Notes: generated from the sequence alone by a model not told the origin. Shown: positions 7,732 through 17,931, counted from the stretch's first letter. The stretch is DNA of 64,000 nt from WANQ01 sp964448055 (GCA_964448055.1 CAYUVB010000002.1:1-64000), one strand, 5' to 3'. Translations and numbers: made by a program.

Positions 7732-8844
7732 TCATTCTACTCTAACGACTATTTCCTCATTATAATCTACGACTACTCTAATGTATCCTTTTAACATCGA
7801 GTCCACTTCGGGATCACCTGTGTCCACTCTTAATGCTCTAAGCTTGCTGATCTTTCTTCTCGTTGCAACAACTATGATGTTGTTTCTACCTACTCTCTTT
7901 ATGACTTCTGGGGAAATCTGTTGGTTACCTCTACCGAATATGAATCCTTGACCTCCTATTGGTGTAACAATTATTATAGCTCTTCCGTATCTATTTATCA
8001 ATGATAATATTTGTTTTTCGTTTAAATCTTTACCTATAAGCTGGTTATTATATATGGCATCTACGCCAAGAACAGTTTTTGGTAAACCCAGTTCATCGGC
8101 TATAGCTTTAGTGGTGGTTCCAGGTCCTAATATATACAGTGTATTCTTTTCCATATTTTCCATAATATACCTAGCTATAGCCCTCTGGTTTTCTTGTTCA
8201 TCCTCATCCGGTATTGTTGGTTCTTTACTTGGTTGGACAAGTTCTGGTACGTATATTGTTAGAGCTGTACTATGTCGTCTTACAACCAGTTCATCTCTTC
8301 GAAAAGCTTCTTCATCTATATCTAGTACTTCGCCTTCACGTATCTGTGCTAATCCCTCAATATAATACTTTAATATTCTTGCCGCGTTTTCAGGAGTAGT
8401 AGCGAAAACAGAGCTATAGATTTTTACACCACTCGGTACTCCTAGTATAGGTTTCTCCTTATCAACTATTTCTACTATATCTCTTGCTGTCCCATCGCCT
8501 CCAACAAAAACTATTACTTCTACGAGTTCCTTCATTAAGCATGATATATTCTTCGTATCTTCAGGAGTTGTTTCTTTGCTCTTCAGCTCCCCTATTACTC
8601 TTAACTTTATGTTAGTATTCCTTAGGTATTCTTCACCCATAATACTTGGTGCTACATAAAATTCTATGTATTTGCTTACACCTAATCTCAATAATTCATT
8701 GATAAACCTCTTTGCACGTTGGGGGGCAACGGGTTTAGCTCCTAGCTTCAAAGCTTTCTTGTAGGCTTCATTATCTGTTCCCTTTAATCCTACCCTTCCA
8801 CCCATACCAGCTATGGGATTGACTATGAATCCTATTTTCCTCAT
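7732..8844 (-). CDS. ATP-NAD kinase family protein (COG3199)
   Basis: 370 residues. It has the N-terminal MRKIGFIVNPIAGMGGRVGLKG pattern in which NPIAG and GGRVGLKGT are typical of COG3199, and the nucleotide-binding VFVGGDGTARDI motif (residues ~120-130) shared by NAD and diacylglycerol kinases. Likely phosphorylates NAD or a related substrate with ATP or polyphosphate; the family is also related to AcoX, so substrate is uncertain. The start is ATG with AGGTATC upstream. It follows the Dph6-like gene by 21 bases, suggesting one transcript with the next two upstream genes. Confidence 0.85.
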   Translation of the reverse strand: MRKIGFIVNPIAGMGGRVGLKGTDNEAYKKALKLGAKPVAPQRAKRFINELLRLGVSKYIEFYVAPSIMGEEYLRNTNIKLRVIGELKSKETTPEDTKNISCLMKELVEVIVFVGGDGTARDIVEIVDKEKPILGVPSGVKIYSSVFATTPENAARILKYYIEGLAQIREGEVLDIDEEAFRRDELVVRRHSTALTIYVPELVQPSKEPTIPDEDEQENQRAIARYIMENMEKNTLYILGPGTTTKAIADELGLPKTVLGVDAIYNNQLIGKDLNEKQILSLINRYGRAIIIVTPIGGQGFIFGRGNQQISPEVIKRVGRNNIIVVATRRKISKLRALRVDTGDPEVDSMLKGYIRVVVDYNEEIVVRVE

Positions 8845-8865
8845 TAATGATACCTCCTATCACTT

Positions 8866-9552
8866 CTATTCTAATACGGCTTCGTCTATGATATAGTATC
8901 CATAACCTTGAGGATACCATTCTTTTCTTGCTTTTAGTATTCTTATCCTTTTACTCATTAGTGGTGAATATAAAACGAATGTTTCAAACTCTCCGCCTTC
9001 GCCAACGGGGCTTATTTGATATTTCCTACAAACCATGAGAAATTCCTCTACGTTATTCCTATCTATTCTTTGGCCTAACCATTTATCTGTTAATCCGTAT
9101 GCTTGTACAGCTGTTATAATGAACTCTATTCTTTCTACTTCTTCCCTTAACACATCCTCTTGATTCAAACCCCATAGAGGAGAAAAATGTTCTACATCTA
9201 GGTTTTCCGCTATTAGGTCTACTCTCTTCTTCTGATACTTGCTGGCTACAGCTCCTGTTACTATGGCTTCAAAATCATACTTGTTTTTTAATTTCTTTAA
9301 ATGTTCTAATAGTTCATTTATCTCCTTTTCCTTCTCACCGCTTACCTTTAATTCTACTAATTGCTTGCCCATAGCTTTTACGTGTAGTTTTGCCCATCTG
9401 GTATTAACTGTATGGAACATCCATGAGTCTTCTCTAGCTGAATGTACTATTACTACTAAATCTATGATGTAACCATTTTCTTGTGCTTTAAGTATTGCGT
9501 AATGCGAATCTTTTCCTCCTGTATAGAGTGCTAGGGCTTTCTTCTTCGCCAC
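8866..9552 (-). CDS. Diphthine-ammonia ligase-like ATP pyrophosphatase (Dph6/COG2102)
   Basis: 228 residues with the PP-loop motif LYTGGKDSHYA at the N-terminus (residues ~9-19), typical of adenine nucleotide alpha-hydrolase fold enzymes that adenylate a substrate. Further conserved stretches are EAIVTGAVASKYQ and PLWGLNQED, and VGEGGEFETFVLYSPL, all hallmarks of the MJ0570/Dph6 family, which amidates diphthine on elongation factor 2. It starts four bases from the end of the DUF4443 regulator gene. Confidence 0.9.
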   Translation of the reverse strand: MAKKKALALYTGGKDSHYAILKAQENGYIIDLVVIVHSAREDSWMFHTVNTRWAKLHVKAMGKQLVELKVSGEKEKEINELLEHLKKLKNKYDFEAIVTGAVASKYQKKRVDLIAENLDVEHFSPLWGLNQEDVLREEVERIEFIITAVQAYGLTDKWLGQRIDRNNVEEFLMVCRKYQISPVGEGGEFETFVLYSPLMSKRIRILKARKEWYPQGYGYYIIDEAVLE

Positions 9553-9556
9553 TTGA

Positions 9557-10198
9557 TCACCGCTTAATGGCTTCCTTTACCAGGTCTAATGCTTCCTCGA
9601 TAAGCGCTTTTAATGCTTTTAGAGGCTCTCTGCTCCATGAGACTAGTATTAGGTCATCTAATTGGGTATTTAGTGTACTAGCTATTTTGTCTAGTTCTGG
9701 GTGATAGTACTCTTCTGCTCCTAATAGAACAGGCTTTTCTTTTACAGCTATGATTAATGCTGCATCGGCACCGTATCTTATTAGGTTATCCCTTATGTCT
9801 ATGATTCCTATTTTTTCTACTTTCTTAGCCATTTTCTTTAGCTTTAATGCATAAGCGTTATCCCATTTTACTAGCTCTCTTAAGTTTAATTGTTTTGGTG
9901 GCGGTATTATCGATAATAATGCTTTAATGTATTCCTCTCCTTTGTTAGTGAGGTATACACCCGCAGCTATGTCTGTTTCTACTAATTGTTGTTCCTTTAA
10001 TCTTCTTATTAATGTCTTTGTACTTGCTTCTCCTAAGCTCAACATAGACGCTATCTTTAGTCTCCCCAAAGGCCCCATGGAGTAAATGTAATATAGGGTT
10101 AGGTATACATCGGCTCTAGTGAATTTGGGTTTTATACCTCTACGTTCTTCTGCTATTTTCTCTAATATACTAAGTATTTCATAAGTACTGTTTTTCAT
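9557..10198 (-). CDS. DUF4443 family winged-helix transcription regulator
   Basis: 213 residues. An N-terminal winged helix (residues ~20-90, with GPLGRLKIASMLSLGEAS as recognition region) is followed by a C-terminal alpha/beta domain (~120-200) containing GADAALIIAVKEKPVLLG, characteristic of DUF4443. It probably binds DNA in response to a small ligand. First gene of a tight minus-strand run with the Dph6-like and NAD-kinase-like genes, and divergent from argF, so it could control either. Confidence 0.75.
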   Translation of the reverse strand: MKNSTYEILSILEKIAEERRGIKPKFTRADVYLTLYYIYSMGPLGRLKIASMLSLGEASTKTLIRRLKEQQLVETDIAAGVYLTNKGEEYIKALLSIIPPPKQLNLRELVKWDNAYALKLKKMAKKVEKIGIIDIRDNLIRYGADAALIIAVKEKPVLLGAEEYYHPELDKIASTLNTQLDDLILVSWSREPLKALKALIEEALDLVKEAIKR

Positions 10199-10323
10199 GT
10201 TTATCCACTTTCATAGTATGTTTTTATTGTATTAATATCTTGTCTCCTAAGGTGGTATTAGGGTATTGTTTTATTTTCTTGTATGATTATGTAGTGTTGG
10301 AAATATACTTTAGGTGTCTAGAC

Positions 10324-11292
10324 ATGGCTGTAGGCGTTCGTAGCTGGTCTTCTATTAGGAATTTGAAAGGAAGAGACCTACTATGGCTTGTTGATTATAC
10401 TCCAGAAGAGATATGGGCTATACTAGATACAGCGAGAATGTTTAAGGAGAGATTCTATTCGGGTGAACGAGTAATTCCTGTGCTTCAAGGAAGAGTTCTT
10501 GCAATGATATTTCAGAAGCCAAGTACTAGAACACGTGTTAGCTTTGAGGTCGCTATGTACCAATTAGGAGGCTATGCTATGTACTTAGGATGGAAGGAGC
10601 TTCAACTTGGACGTGGTGAAACCATAGCTGACACAGCTAGAGTCCTAAGCAGATATGTTGATGGGATAGTGGCTAGAGTTTATGCTCAAAAGGATATAGA
10701 GGAATTAGCCAAGTATGCCGATGTGCCAGTAATTAACGGTTTAAGTGATCTAGTACATCCAGTACAGGCATTAAGTGATATGTTTACTATATGGGAGAAG
10801 AAAGGTAAATTAAGTGGTTTAAAACTAGCATTTGTAGGTGATGGTACGGACAATGTATTGCATAGCCTGCTTCTCGCATCAGCTAAGCTTGGTGTAAGCA
10901 TCAGTATAGGTTCGCCTAAGGAGTTGAGACCTAATAAAGAGATATTAAAACACGCTGAGGAAGCGGCAGAACACTCTGGTGCAGTAATAGAGTTTTATGA
11001 AGACCCCTATGAGGCTGTTAGAGGAGCAGATATAGTTTATACTGATGTATGGGTTAGTATGGGTCAAGAAGCAGAACGTGAACGTAAGGTTAAGCTATTA
11101 GAACCATATAGAGTTACCGTAGACCTAATGAGACATGCAAAGAAGGATGCAATATTTATGCATTGTTTACCTGCACATAGAGGAGAAGAGGTTGTAGATG
11201 AAGTAATTGATGGTCCTTGGAGTGTTGTATGGGATCAAGCAGAGAATAGATTACATACTCAAAAGGCTATACTGGCTTTACTGCTGAGATAA
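10324..11292 (+). CDS. argF: Ornithine carbamoyltransferase
   Basis: Transfers the carbamoyl group from carbamoyl phosphate to ornithine, giving citrulline (arginine pathway, or ATP-yielding arginine breakdown in reverse). The carbamoyl-phosphate site STRTRVSFE and the ornithine-binding MHCLPAHRG motif are both present, as is the HPVQALSD signature. The mature start is the ATG at 10324 with GGTG ten bases upstream; the frame extends upstream to 10240 without good initiation signals. 322 residues is the usual length. No other arginine genes are nearby. Confidence 0.96.
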   Translation: MAVGVRSWSSIRNLKGRDLLWLVDYTPEEIWAILDTARMFKERFYSGERVIPVLQGRVLAMIFQKPSTRTRVSFEVAMYQLGGYAMYLGWKELQLGRGETIADTARVLSRYVDGIVARVYAQKDIEELAKYADVPVINGLSDLVHPVQALSDMFTIWEKKGKLSGLKLAFVGDGTDNVLHSLLLASAKLGVSISIGSPKELRPNKEILKHAEEAAEHSGAVIEFYEDPYEAVRGADIVYTDVWVSMGQEAERERKVKLLEPYRVTVDLMRHAKKDAIFMHCLPAHRGEEVVDEVIDGPWSVVWDQAENRLHTQKAILALLLR

Positions 11293-11307
11293 AAGGATTG
11301 ATTGTTA

Positions 11308-11658
11308 TTAAAATCTCCGTATTTTTACACATAACTCATTTGCCTTCTTTATAACATCTTCATCTACTTCTACTCCTCTACCCCATAAGGCTAAGACCGG
11401 CTTTGCATCAATATGTTTTGCTTTCTCATATACTTCTTCAACAACGTTTAATGGTAGTTTACCTGATTTAATATAAACATCTATTGCTAACTTCTCTCCA
11501 CCCTTAATTGCTACTATGTCTATTACTCCCTTTGGGGTCTTTATCGTTCTAATGTTTACTGAAAAACCGGCTTCGAGGTACTTACCTGCTACTACACCAA
11601 CTTCTCCATATTTTTCCTTTAATTTCCTCTGGAGGAATCTTATTTCAGCTAGGCTCAT
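11308..11658 (-). CDS. Restriction-endonuclease-fold-like small protein
   Basis: 116 residues with the layout of a PD-(D/E)xK core: helix, then GVIDIVAIKGGEKLAIDVYI. The second acidic site reads DVY instead of the usual ExK, so the catalytic lysine is not in its standard place; a lysine two residues later (IKSG) might substitute or the protein may be non-catalytic. It lies 67 bases after the flavoprotein gene in the same direction. A small hairpin (AGAGG-gcat-CCTCT) ends just before its ATG. Confidence 0.6.
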   Translation of the reverse strand: MSLAEIRFLQRKLKEKYGEVGVVAGKYLEAGFSVNIRTIKTPKGVIDIVAIKGGEKLAIDVYIKSGKLPLNVVEEVYEKAKHIDAKPVLALWGRGVEVDEDVIKKANELCVKIRRF

Positions 11659-11724
11659 AGAGGATGCCCTCTTGTTAATGCTTGTTGTCCTGCTTCAGCT
11701 TTGTATAAGTTAGGGTTTTTTAGT

Positions 11725-13080
11725 CTATTTCTTTCTCTTAATTCTTCTAAGTATTGCTTCTCCTGCTGTATAGAGTGGTGTGTATACATCACTTAATCTC
11801 GGCATATAGCTCGTTTCAAGCTCTATAAGGGTCTCTACGTTTGCATTAAGTTTAATTAGCGTTGATATGATGTCCACATACTTAGATACATCACATTCTC
11901 TACATACTACTTGGCCTCCAATAATCCTTTGTTTGTCATCATATACTATCTTAACATAAACCTTGTCTGCATTAGGCATGTAGTGCGGTTTATCCCATCC
12001 TAATACTCTAGCTGAATAAGCTTTGAACCCTAATTGTTCAGCCTTCGTCTTGGTTAAACCTGTACTCCCAGCAGCAATCTTACCTGTTTTTAGGATGAAT
12101 GGTGATAATGTCCCAGGATATTTCTCGTTTCCTCCTACACTATTTATACCCGCAATTCTCCCTTGATGAAACGCTGTTGTTGCCAGCATGCTTATCGTTG
12201 GTTTGCGCGTTATGTAATCCCATGTTTGTATTAGATCTCCAACAGCATAGGTATCTTCATCACTTGTTCTTAAGTATTCGTCTACTATTATGAATCCTTT
12301 CTCATTGGCTTTTATACCTGCTTCAACAGCTAACTTACTATTAGGCTTCATTCCCGTAGCTAAGACCACCATATCGACAAGGAATTGTTTATCAGATGCT
12401 TTTACTAGCACTTTGTCTCCTTGTCTACTTACTTCAGAAACAGGAGCATTAACTAATACTTCTATATCCTCTTCAACAAGCATTCTTCTAACTATGGAGC
12501 CTATATCCTTATCCAATGCTGTTGGTAGTACCTCAGACAATGCTTCTATGAGATAAACTTTTAGTCCTAATTCCCTTAATGCTATAGCAGTCTCTATTCC
12601 TATAGGTCCAGCACCTATAACAACAGCCTCTTTGGATGATAGAGCTTTTCTCCTAATAGTCATAGCGTCTTCGAGTGTTTTCAAAGTATACACATCCTTT
12701 ATTTTCAATGCTTCCCTGAGAGGTCCTGGGGCACTAGGTGTAGAACCCATAGCCAAGATTAGTTTATCGTATTCTACTACTCCTTCATCATTAACTGAAT
12801 GATATTGTATACGTCTATTATTTAAATCTATCCTCTTAACCTCAGTAGATGTTTGCACTTTTATACCAGGAGTTAATGGCTTATGCTCGATAACATCTTC
12901 TGGCCTCAGATAACCTGCTATTACATCAGGTAGTGCGCATGGATGATACACAGGATAAGGCCTTTTTTCAAACACTATTATATTGCATTCCCTACAAGTA
13001 TTCTTTGCATATGCTGCAGCCGTCATACCACCGGTTCCATAGCCTATTATAACTATGTTTAACTTCTTTGAATTAGACAT
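11725..13080 (-). CDS. FAD-dependent NAD(P)H oxidase / CoA-disulfide reductase-like
   Basis: About 451 residues. FAD-binding motif GYGTGGMTAAAYAK at the N-terminus, NAD(P)-binding GAGPIGIETAIALRELG in the middle (residue ~155), and the second FAD motif YAVGD near 275. YHPCALPDVIAG places a single cysteine (~residue 45) where CoA-disulfide reductases and NADH oxidases have their redox Cys. Likely reduces CoA disulfide, polysulfide or O2. The ATG at 13080 has GGTGA five bases upstream, better than the in-frame TTG at 13095. Confidence 0.85.
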   Translation of the reverse strand: MSNSKKLNIVIIGYGTGGMTAAAYAKNTCRECNIIVFEKRPYPVYHPCALPDVIAGYLRPEDVIEHKPLTPGIKVQTSTEVKRIDLNNRRIQYHSVNDEGVVEYDKLILAMGSTPSAPGPLREALKIKDVYTLKTLEDAMTIRRKALSSKEAVVIGAGPIGIETAIALRELGLKVYLIEALSEVLPTALDKDIGSIVRRMLVEEDIEVLVNAPVSEVSRQGDKVLVKASDKQFLVDMVVLATGMKPNSKLAVEAGIKANEKGFIIVDEYLRTSDEDTYAVGDLIQTWDYITRKPTISMLATTAFHQGRIAGINSVGGNEKYPGTLSPFILKTGKIAAGSTGLTKTKAEQLGFKAYSARVLGWDKPHYMPNADKVYVKIVYDDKQRIIGGQVVCRECDVSKYVDIISTLIKLNANVETLIELETSYMPRLSDVYTPLYTAGEAILRRIKRKK

Positions 13081-13167
13081 AATATTCACCTTCAACCCGT
13101 ATTACACAGTGTTAAAGTAGAAAAGGGAGATAAAATAGTATTTTCTTCTATGAAATTCTGGTATTCT

Positions 13168-14769
13168 TTACTTCTTAAAGTATCTTATTATCTCTTCGAG
13201 GAGTTTTCTTCCTTTCTCAGTCTTGGGGTAAGTGACTCCTCGTACTGGTGTGGGGAATGTGTTCTCTTCTATGTATTTTCTTGGTTTTTCGGGCCAGTTT
13301 TCAGGGTTGAAGCCATGTTGTGCTAGGAATGCTATAGTCCAACGTTCTGTGCCAAAACCTGAACACCCTGTCCAAAGTGTTTCCCCTTTATTGTGTTTTA
13401 TCTTGAATGGTTCTGTAAACTTTGTACCATGTATTGATATGTTTCCTATTTCAAGCCAATTCTTCTTATCTTCTCTTGGACCTCTATAGGGTAGCCATGC
13501 TTCAAAATCTATGGTTCCTGGCTGGTTTATGTCTAATTCTCTCTTCTCTTCTTCAACTATACCTGCTTGTTCATAGTACCAAGGAGTCACCCATGCCCAT
13601 CTCCATTCTAAGTCCAGTACCTTATCCATAAAGTATTCGTATCTTTCAAGTAGTTGATTCCTTATTTCTACTACTTGTTCAGGTTTACCTAGCCATACTA
13701 CTTCAACTCTATGGAACTCTATTACTCTTTCAACACCATGTAGGCCTCCTGCTTCCCATCTAAATGATGGACCGCTGTGATCATACATTTTTATTGGTAG
13801 GTTTTTGTCATCTAGTACCTCCTTTGAGAAGAATTGGTAGAAGGGTTCGCATTGGGCGAAGCATAGGAAGTGTGTTGGTGGTTTGACATACTTTTGTAAT
13901 TCTTCAGGTGGGGCTGTATCGGTTACGTACATATAGTCTATTAGTTCTTCATATATACTAATATCGTATGATCTCGGAAATGATGCAAATATCATTGAGT
14001 TTATTGTTCCCTTTAGGTGTCCAGTCCTTAGACCTACTTCTAATGGATACATTTTAGGAAACATTGCTTCTTGAAAGCCTAGCGGCTTCACGACCTCTTC
14101 TATGAAGAAGTATTTAAGCATGTTTAATAGGTATGTGAATGGTGGTGTATAGAACCATTGTCCTACGCTAAACCTCTTAATCCATCCTATTTCCTCTAAA
14201 ATCTTATTGGGATCCTCGGTAAACTTTGGTTCTTTAAACTTTATCTTGCTTTGTCTTAAGAGCTCCCAGTGCTCGGCCTTACCGCCCCACTTAGTTCTTA
14301 ACTCTTTTTCATGAAGTAGTTTTAGTAGTCTATCTATGTATGGTTTCTTTATTTCACTTTCACTTATGTCCTCTAATAATATTATTGTTCTTCCTTCTTT
14401 AACCTCTATTGATTTAATAAATGGTAGTTTGAGTGAGACCGTGTATTGGCCATCTAATTCTATTATACCGTTCTCTATCCTTAAGCCTCTAATTCCAAGA
14501 CGATACTTAGGGCTAACATTGCTTAAGAAATAATTCTTTATTCTTAATGCAGCATTATGTATTCTGACTTGCCGTCCAGCTTCAGTGTAGAATACTATTT
14601 TATTATCTTGGACTTTAAACTCAATTATTTTGCCAGCTTCTTCCCTAATCTTTACACCTTTAACTAATACATTGTTATTTAGATATTCAACTATTTCATT
14701 GAGTTTGTTTTGTAACTCATTTGGTATTACTTTATTGAATTCTAATACAACGTACCCTCTAAATTTCAC
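13168..14769 (-). CDS. serS: Seryl-tRNA synthetase, methanogen-type (zinc-dependent)
   Basis: Charges tRNA-Ser. 533 residues with a large non-canonical N-terminal tRNA-binding domain. The class II catalytic core carries QCEPFYQFF (Cys307), IEFHRVE (Glu356) and WTGCSGFGTERW (Cys469). These align with Cys306, Glu355 and Cys461, the zinc ligands of the Methanosarcina barkeri enzyme, so this is the rare MJ-type SerRS rather than the common coiled-coil type. GLHGVERVIEF contains motif 2 and GTERW motif 3. It stands alone on the minus strand with its own upstream AT-rich sequence. Confidence 0.9.
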   Translation of the reverse strand: MKFRGYVVLEFNKVIPNELQNKLNEIVEYLNNNVLVKGVKIREEAGKIIEFKVQDNKIVFYTEAGRQVRIHNAALRIKNYFLSNVSPKYRLGIRGLRIENGIIELDGQYTVSLKLPFIKSIEVKEGRTIILLEDISESEIKKPYIDRLLKLLHEKELRTKWGGKAEHWELLRQSKIKFKEPKFTEDPNKILEEIGWIKRFSVGQWFYTPPFTYLLNMLKYFFIEEVVKPLGFQEAMFPKMYPLEVGLRTGHLKGTINSMIFASFPRSYDISIYEELIDYMYVTDTAPPEELQKYVKPPTHFLCFAQCEPFYQFFSKEVLDDKNLPIKMYDHSGPSFRWEAGGLHGVERVIEFHRVEVVWLGKPEQVVEIRNQLLERYEYFMDKVLDLEWRWAWVTPWYYEQAGIVEEEKRELDINQPGTIDFEAWLPYRGPREDKKNWLEIGNISIHGTKFTEPFKIKHNKGETLWTGCSGFGTERWTIAFLAQHGFNPENWPEKPRKYIEENTFPTPVRGVTYPKTEKGRKLLEEIIRYFKK

Positions 14770-14826
14770 CTAGGCCACACCTTATACTGGTGCAGAATCT
14801 AACGCCTATACCTTTAAAAGGGTTAA

Positions 14827-17800
14827 TTACTTACCCTTTCTTTCGTTCTCCAATTCTCTTAGTGCGAGATATAGTGTATAAGTCGTCTTAGCTTTAGTTT
14901 CAGCTATTTTCTTTAGTATATCCAAAGCTTTTTCTTCATTCCTTTTTAAAGTGGAGGTCAACGATGTAATGTATCTGGGAATGTTTTTATCTATTCCTAA
15001 AGTTCTAGCTAGAGTGTCTAAGGTTATCTGCTTTAAATTGTATTTTTTCTTTAACTCATTATATACATCTATTAGCTTACCCTTGCTAGCTAATTGTTTA
15101 AGGAACGTACTTAAGACGATGTTTAACTCGGCTAATGAGTTTAGTTCTTCACCAAAGTGTACTAATACCCATTCCTTATTGGTATAATATTTACCCAGTA
15201 GTTCGACTAGCTTTTGCGAGATTTGTTCTCTTGACTTAATAATAGAGTTCTTTACAATGTATTTTAGTACTTCATTACCATCGTATAGGGCTAAAACCAT
15301 GTATGCCTCTGACCCTCTTTCTATGGTTATTAAGGCTATGGCTAATATCCCTAGATTTGGAGATGGTTTAGGTATTTCTATTCTTCTTGTTATACCTATC
15401 TCTCTTAGATCTACTATGTCAACTCTACGTAGGTACCTTGTCACCTTGAGTATAGCTTCTACTATATCATCCCACTCAAGATCATAGAATGTTATTATCT
15501 GTGCGGCATCTTGGTCTATCGCCCATATTAAAGCCTCATATATTTTAGGAGGTTTTAAGGCCTTGACGTATTCTTCTACTTTACTCCAATTTATCTGATT
15601 TAATATACCACTAACACTATCTTCCCATATAACGAAATATTTCAAATTCTTTAGTGGTGAGACAACATAGCGTATAAGATGTAGTGGAATACGGTAATGA
15701 TCTATAAGTCTTAATGCTACCATTAATCCAGCTAACCCTAGTCTAATCATGTTAATATCTTCTTGTTGATCTAATTCGTACATGAAGCCATAGGTATAAT
15801 CCTCGTACATTCCGTAGGTGTTGAGTGTAACCAGGATTTTCTCTCTTCGATATGTAACTCTATTCCTCCTATATCCTTTAACTATTACGGGATTTCTAGA
15901 TTCTACTTGCCATTCTACACTATACGGTTCAATTACTATTCTTCCAAAACCTTGGTAAGGAGGTTTTACGGTTAGGGTTATTATTGAGGATAGCTTACCA
16001 TAATTTATATCAGATAGTATGTCCGGTTCTTCTCCCCATTCATTTTTTATCCTAATGTAGTCGTCGTATGCTTCCATTAAGTAGTTGTGTCGCTGCAAAG
16101 CCTTCAGCAATGGCTCTTCACGTATAGTTTTATGATCTATTGAAACCACTATAGCGTCGTTTAAGTAATCTATGGTTCCTGGTTGAAACTTCTCTACTAA
16201 ATCTCTATGTGAGACTTCATCTATTCTTTCTTTGAGCACTCCTTTCACAAGAATTCTAGGTATTCCGTATGGAGACCCATATTCATAGAAGTTTAAGTTG
16301 CTCCATACCTTTTTGCCTTTAGGAGTTAATCTTAGGTATTCCGAGATTAATGTTTTCATAGGTTTAGCTAGTTTAAGTTTAAGTAGTAATTCTTCCTCTG
16401 ACTTATCTAACTCTACCCTTGCGTGAAGCTTCCATAATGCTTTAAACAATTTTACATAATCGTTTTCTGTGTTAATGTATACCTTCTCTAGTGGTAGCTG
16501 AATCCATTCGCTTAATGCTTCAACTCCGTATTCCAGTAGTTTGTAATCCCATTTTGTTAATGGGATTATTATTGTTTCAGTAAAGTTTATGTCTAGTCTT
16601 CTACCCTTTCGTCCTTCTCTCTGCTTATATACTCTAAGGTCTTCAGGTAATCCTATATGTACTACTCTAGTAATGTATCCTATATCTATTCCTTGTGCCA
16701 GTGTTCTAACAGTTATTACTAGTTTTACCTCTCCTTTTCGTGCTCTCTCCTCTATTCGTGTACGTTCATGTTTTGGTATTAAATGATGGTGTAATGCTAT
16801 TAGATCTTCTGATAAAGGCTCTATTCTTGATTTTATTTCTCTATAAATTTTATCAGCCAATCTTATACTTCTAGTAAATACTAATGTTACGCCTTCCTCT
16901 TTTTGAAGAGCTATGGCTGATAGTATTTCACCTATATCAAGATATGGTTTAGGTATGTTTACACCTTTGGCTTTAAGATATTCTATTACTTCATAAGCAT
17001 TCTTCTTAAAAACATCTAGATCCTCTAATGCTAGTCTTATAAAGGGGTCATCAACTAGATCAATATGCTTTTTAGCTCTATACCATAATTCTTCTAGGTT
17101 CTTTCCAAAAACTATTATTACGTGATTTTCAGGATGGAGAGGTTTTCCTTCTAATATAATTGTTTTTCTTCTAGTAATCTTTTCTAAGTATTTTGCAACT
17201 TCATCAGGGTTACCCAGTGTTGCAGTTAGGATTACTATTTGAGGTTTCTTCTTTGATATGAATGATGATATTAGTTCTATTAAAGCGAATAATAATCCTA
17301 AACTACGTGGGTCATAGAAGTCTATTTCATCTAATACTATTAAGTCTATTCTTGATAGGAAATCTATCAACATGGATGTTCTCTTTGACTGAGCTATCCT
17401 TTTTACATCAGACATTAGAAATGCTGGATTGGTTATAACTAGCAAAGCTCTTCTTAGTCTTTCTAATAATCTGTTTGCCCCTTCCTCTTCTACAGTAGGT
17501 CGGTCGACCTTTACTACGTAATCACGTAGACCAGCTGATGAATAATAGTCTTCTAATCTTTTTATTTGGTCACTGCTTAAAGCTAACGTTGGATATATGG
17601 CTAGAACATGTTTTCTACTCTTTAGCGCGTAGATAGCCCATGCTTCAGTTTTTCCGGAACCTGTCTTTGCTGTTAATATAACATTGTATCCTTTTTCTAA
17701 GGCTCTATAAGATTCTAACTGGTGTTTATAGAGATTCTTATCAGCAATATTCCTGCTTCTTTCACCACCCTTTTCTAAAGAGGGTACTAGGTCCTTGAAC

Positions 17801-17901
17801 TTTACTTCGGTAACTTCAGGTTTTTCAATAGGTTCCTCTATGCATATTATGTCGTAGCCTAGTTCTTCAAGGACCTCTCTAGTATCAGCAACTTTGATCA
17901 A
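14827..17901 (-). CDS. SF2 DEAD/DEAH-type helicase, large archaeal
   Basis: 1024 residues. Motif I ILTAKTGSGKTEAW (~residue 77), motif II LDEID (~190), motif III TATLG (~225), and motif VI QREGRKGR (~430) define a superfamily 2 helicase core of the COG1205/Lhr-like kind. The C-terminal 500 residues are unassigned: no zinc-binding cysteine cluster was noticed. Probably acts in DNA repair or recombination. Start is TTG at 17901 with GGGT upstream. Divergent from the cDPG synthetase gene across a 100-base gap holding a palindrome. Confidence 0.85.
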   Translation of the reverse strand: MIKVADTREVLEELGYDIICIEEPIEKPEVTEVKFKDLVPSLEKGGERSRNIADKNLYKHQLESYRALEKGYNVILTAKTGSGKTEAWAIYALKSRKHVLAIYPTLALSSDQIKRLEDYYSSAGLRDYVVKVDRPTVEEEGANRLLERLRRALLVITNPAFLMSDVKRIAQSKRTSMLIDFLSRIDLIVLDEIDFYDPRSLGLLFALIELISSFISKKKPQIVILTATLGNPDEVAKYLEKITRRKTIILEGKPLHPENHVIIVFGKNLEELWYRAKKHIDLVDDPFIRLALEDLDVFKKNAYEVIEYLKAKGVNIPKPYLDIGEILSAIALQKEEGVTLVFTRSIRLADKIYREIKSRIEPLSEDLIALHHHLIPKHERTRIEERARKGEVKLVITVRTLAQGIDIGYITRVVHIGLPEDLRVYKQREGRKGRRLDINFTETIIIPLTKWDYKLLEYGVEALSEWIQLPLEKVYINTENDYVKLFKALWKLHARVELDKSEEELLLKLKLAKPMKTLISEYLRLTPKGKKVWSNLNFYEYGSPYGIPRILVKGVLKERIDEVSHRDLVEKFQPGTIDYLNDAIVVSIDHKTIREEPLLKALQRHNYLMEAYDDYIRIKNEWGEEPDILSDINYGKLSSIITLTVKPPYQGFGRIVIEPYSVEWQVESRNPVIVKGYRRNRVTYRREKILVTLNTYGMYEDYTYGFMYELDQQEDINMIRLGLAGLMVALRLIDHYRIPLHLIRYVVSPLKNLKYFVIWEDSVSGILNQINWSKVEEYVKALKPPKIYEALIWAIDQDAAQIITFYDLEWDDIVEAILKVTRYLRRVDIVDLREIGITRRIEIPKPSPNLGILAIALITIERGSEAYMVLALYDGNEVLKYIVKNSIIKSREQISQKLVELLGKYYTNKEWVLVHFGEELNSLAELNIVLSTFLKQLASKGKLIDVYNELKKKYNLKQITLDTLARTLGIDKNIPRYITSLTSTLKRNEEKALDILKKIAETKAKTTYTLYLALRELENERKGK

Positions 17902-17931
17902 TTCATTTACCCTTACTTCTATACTATCCTC

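Noticed and set aside
7720..7740. AT-rich spacer as an independent promoter for the 92-aa gene
   Set aside because: No clear TATA and upstream gene is in the same direction.
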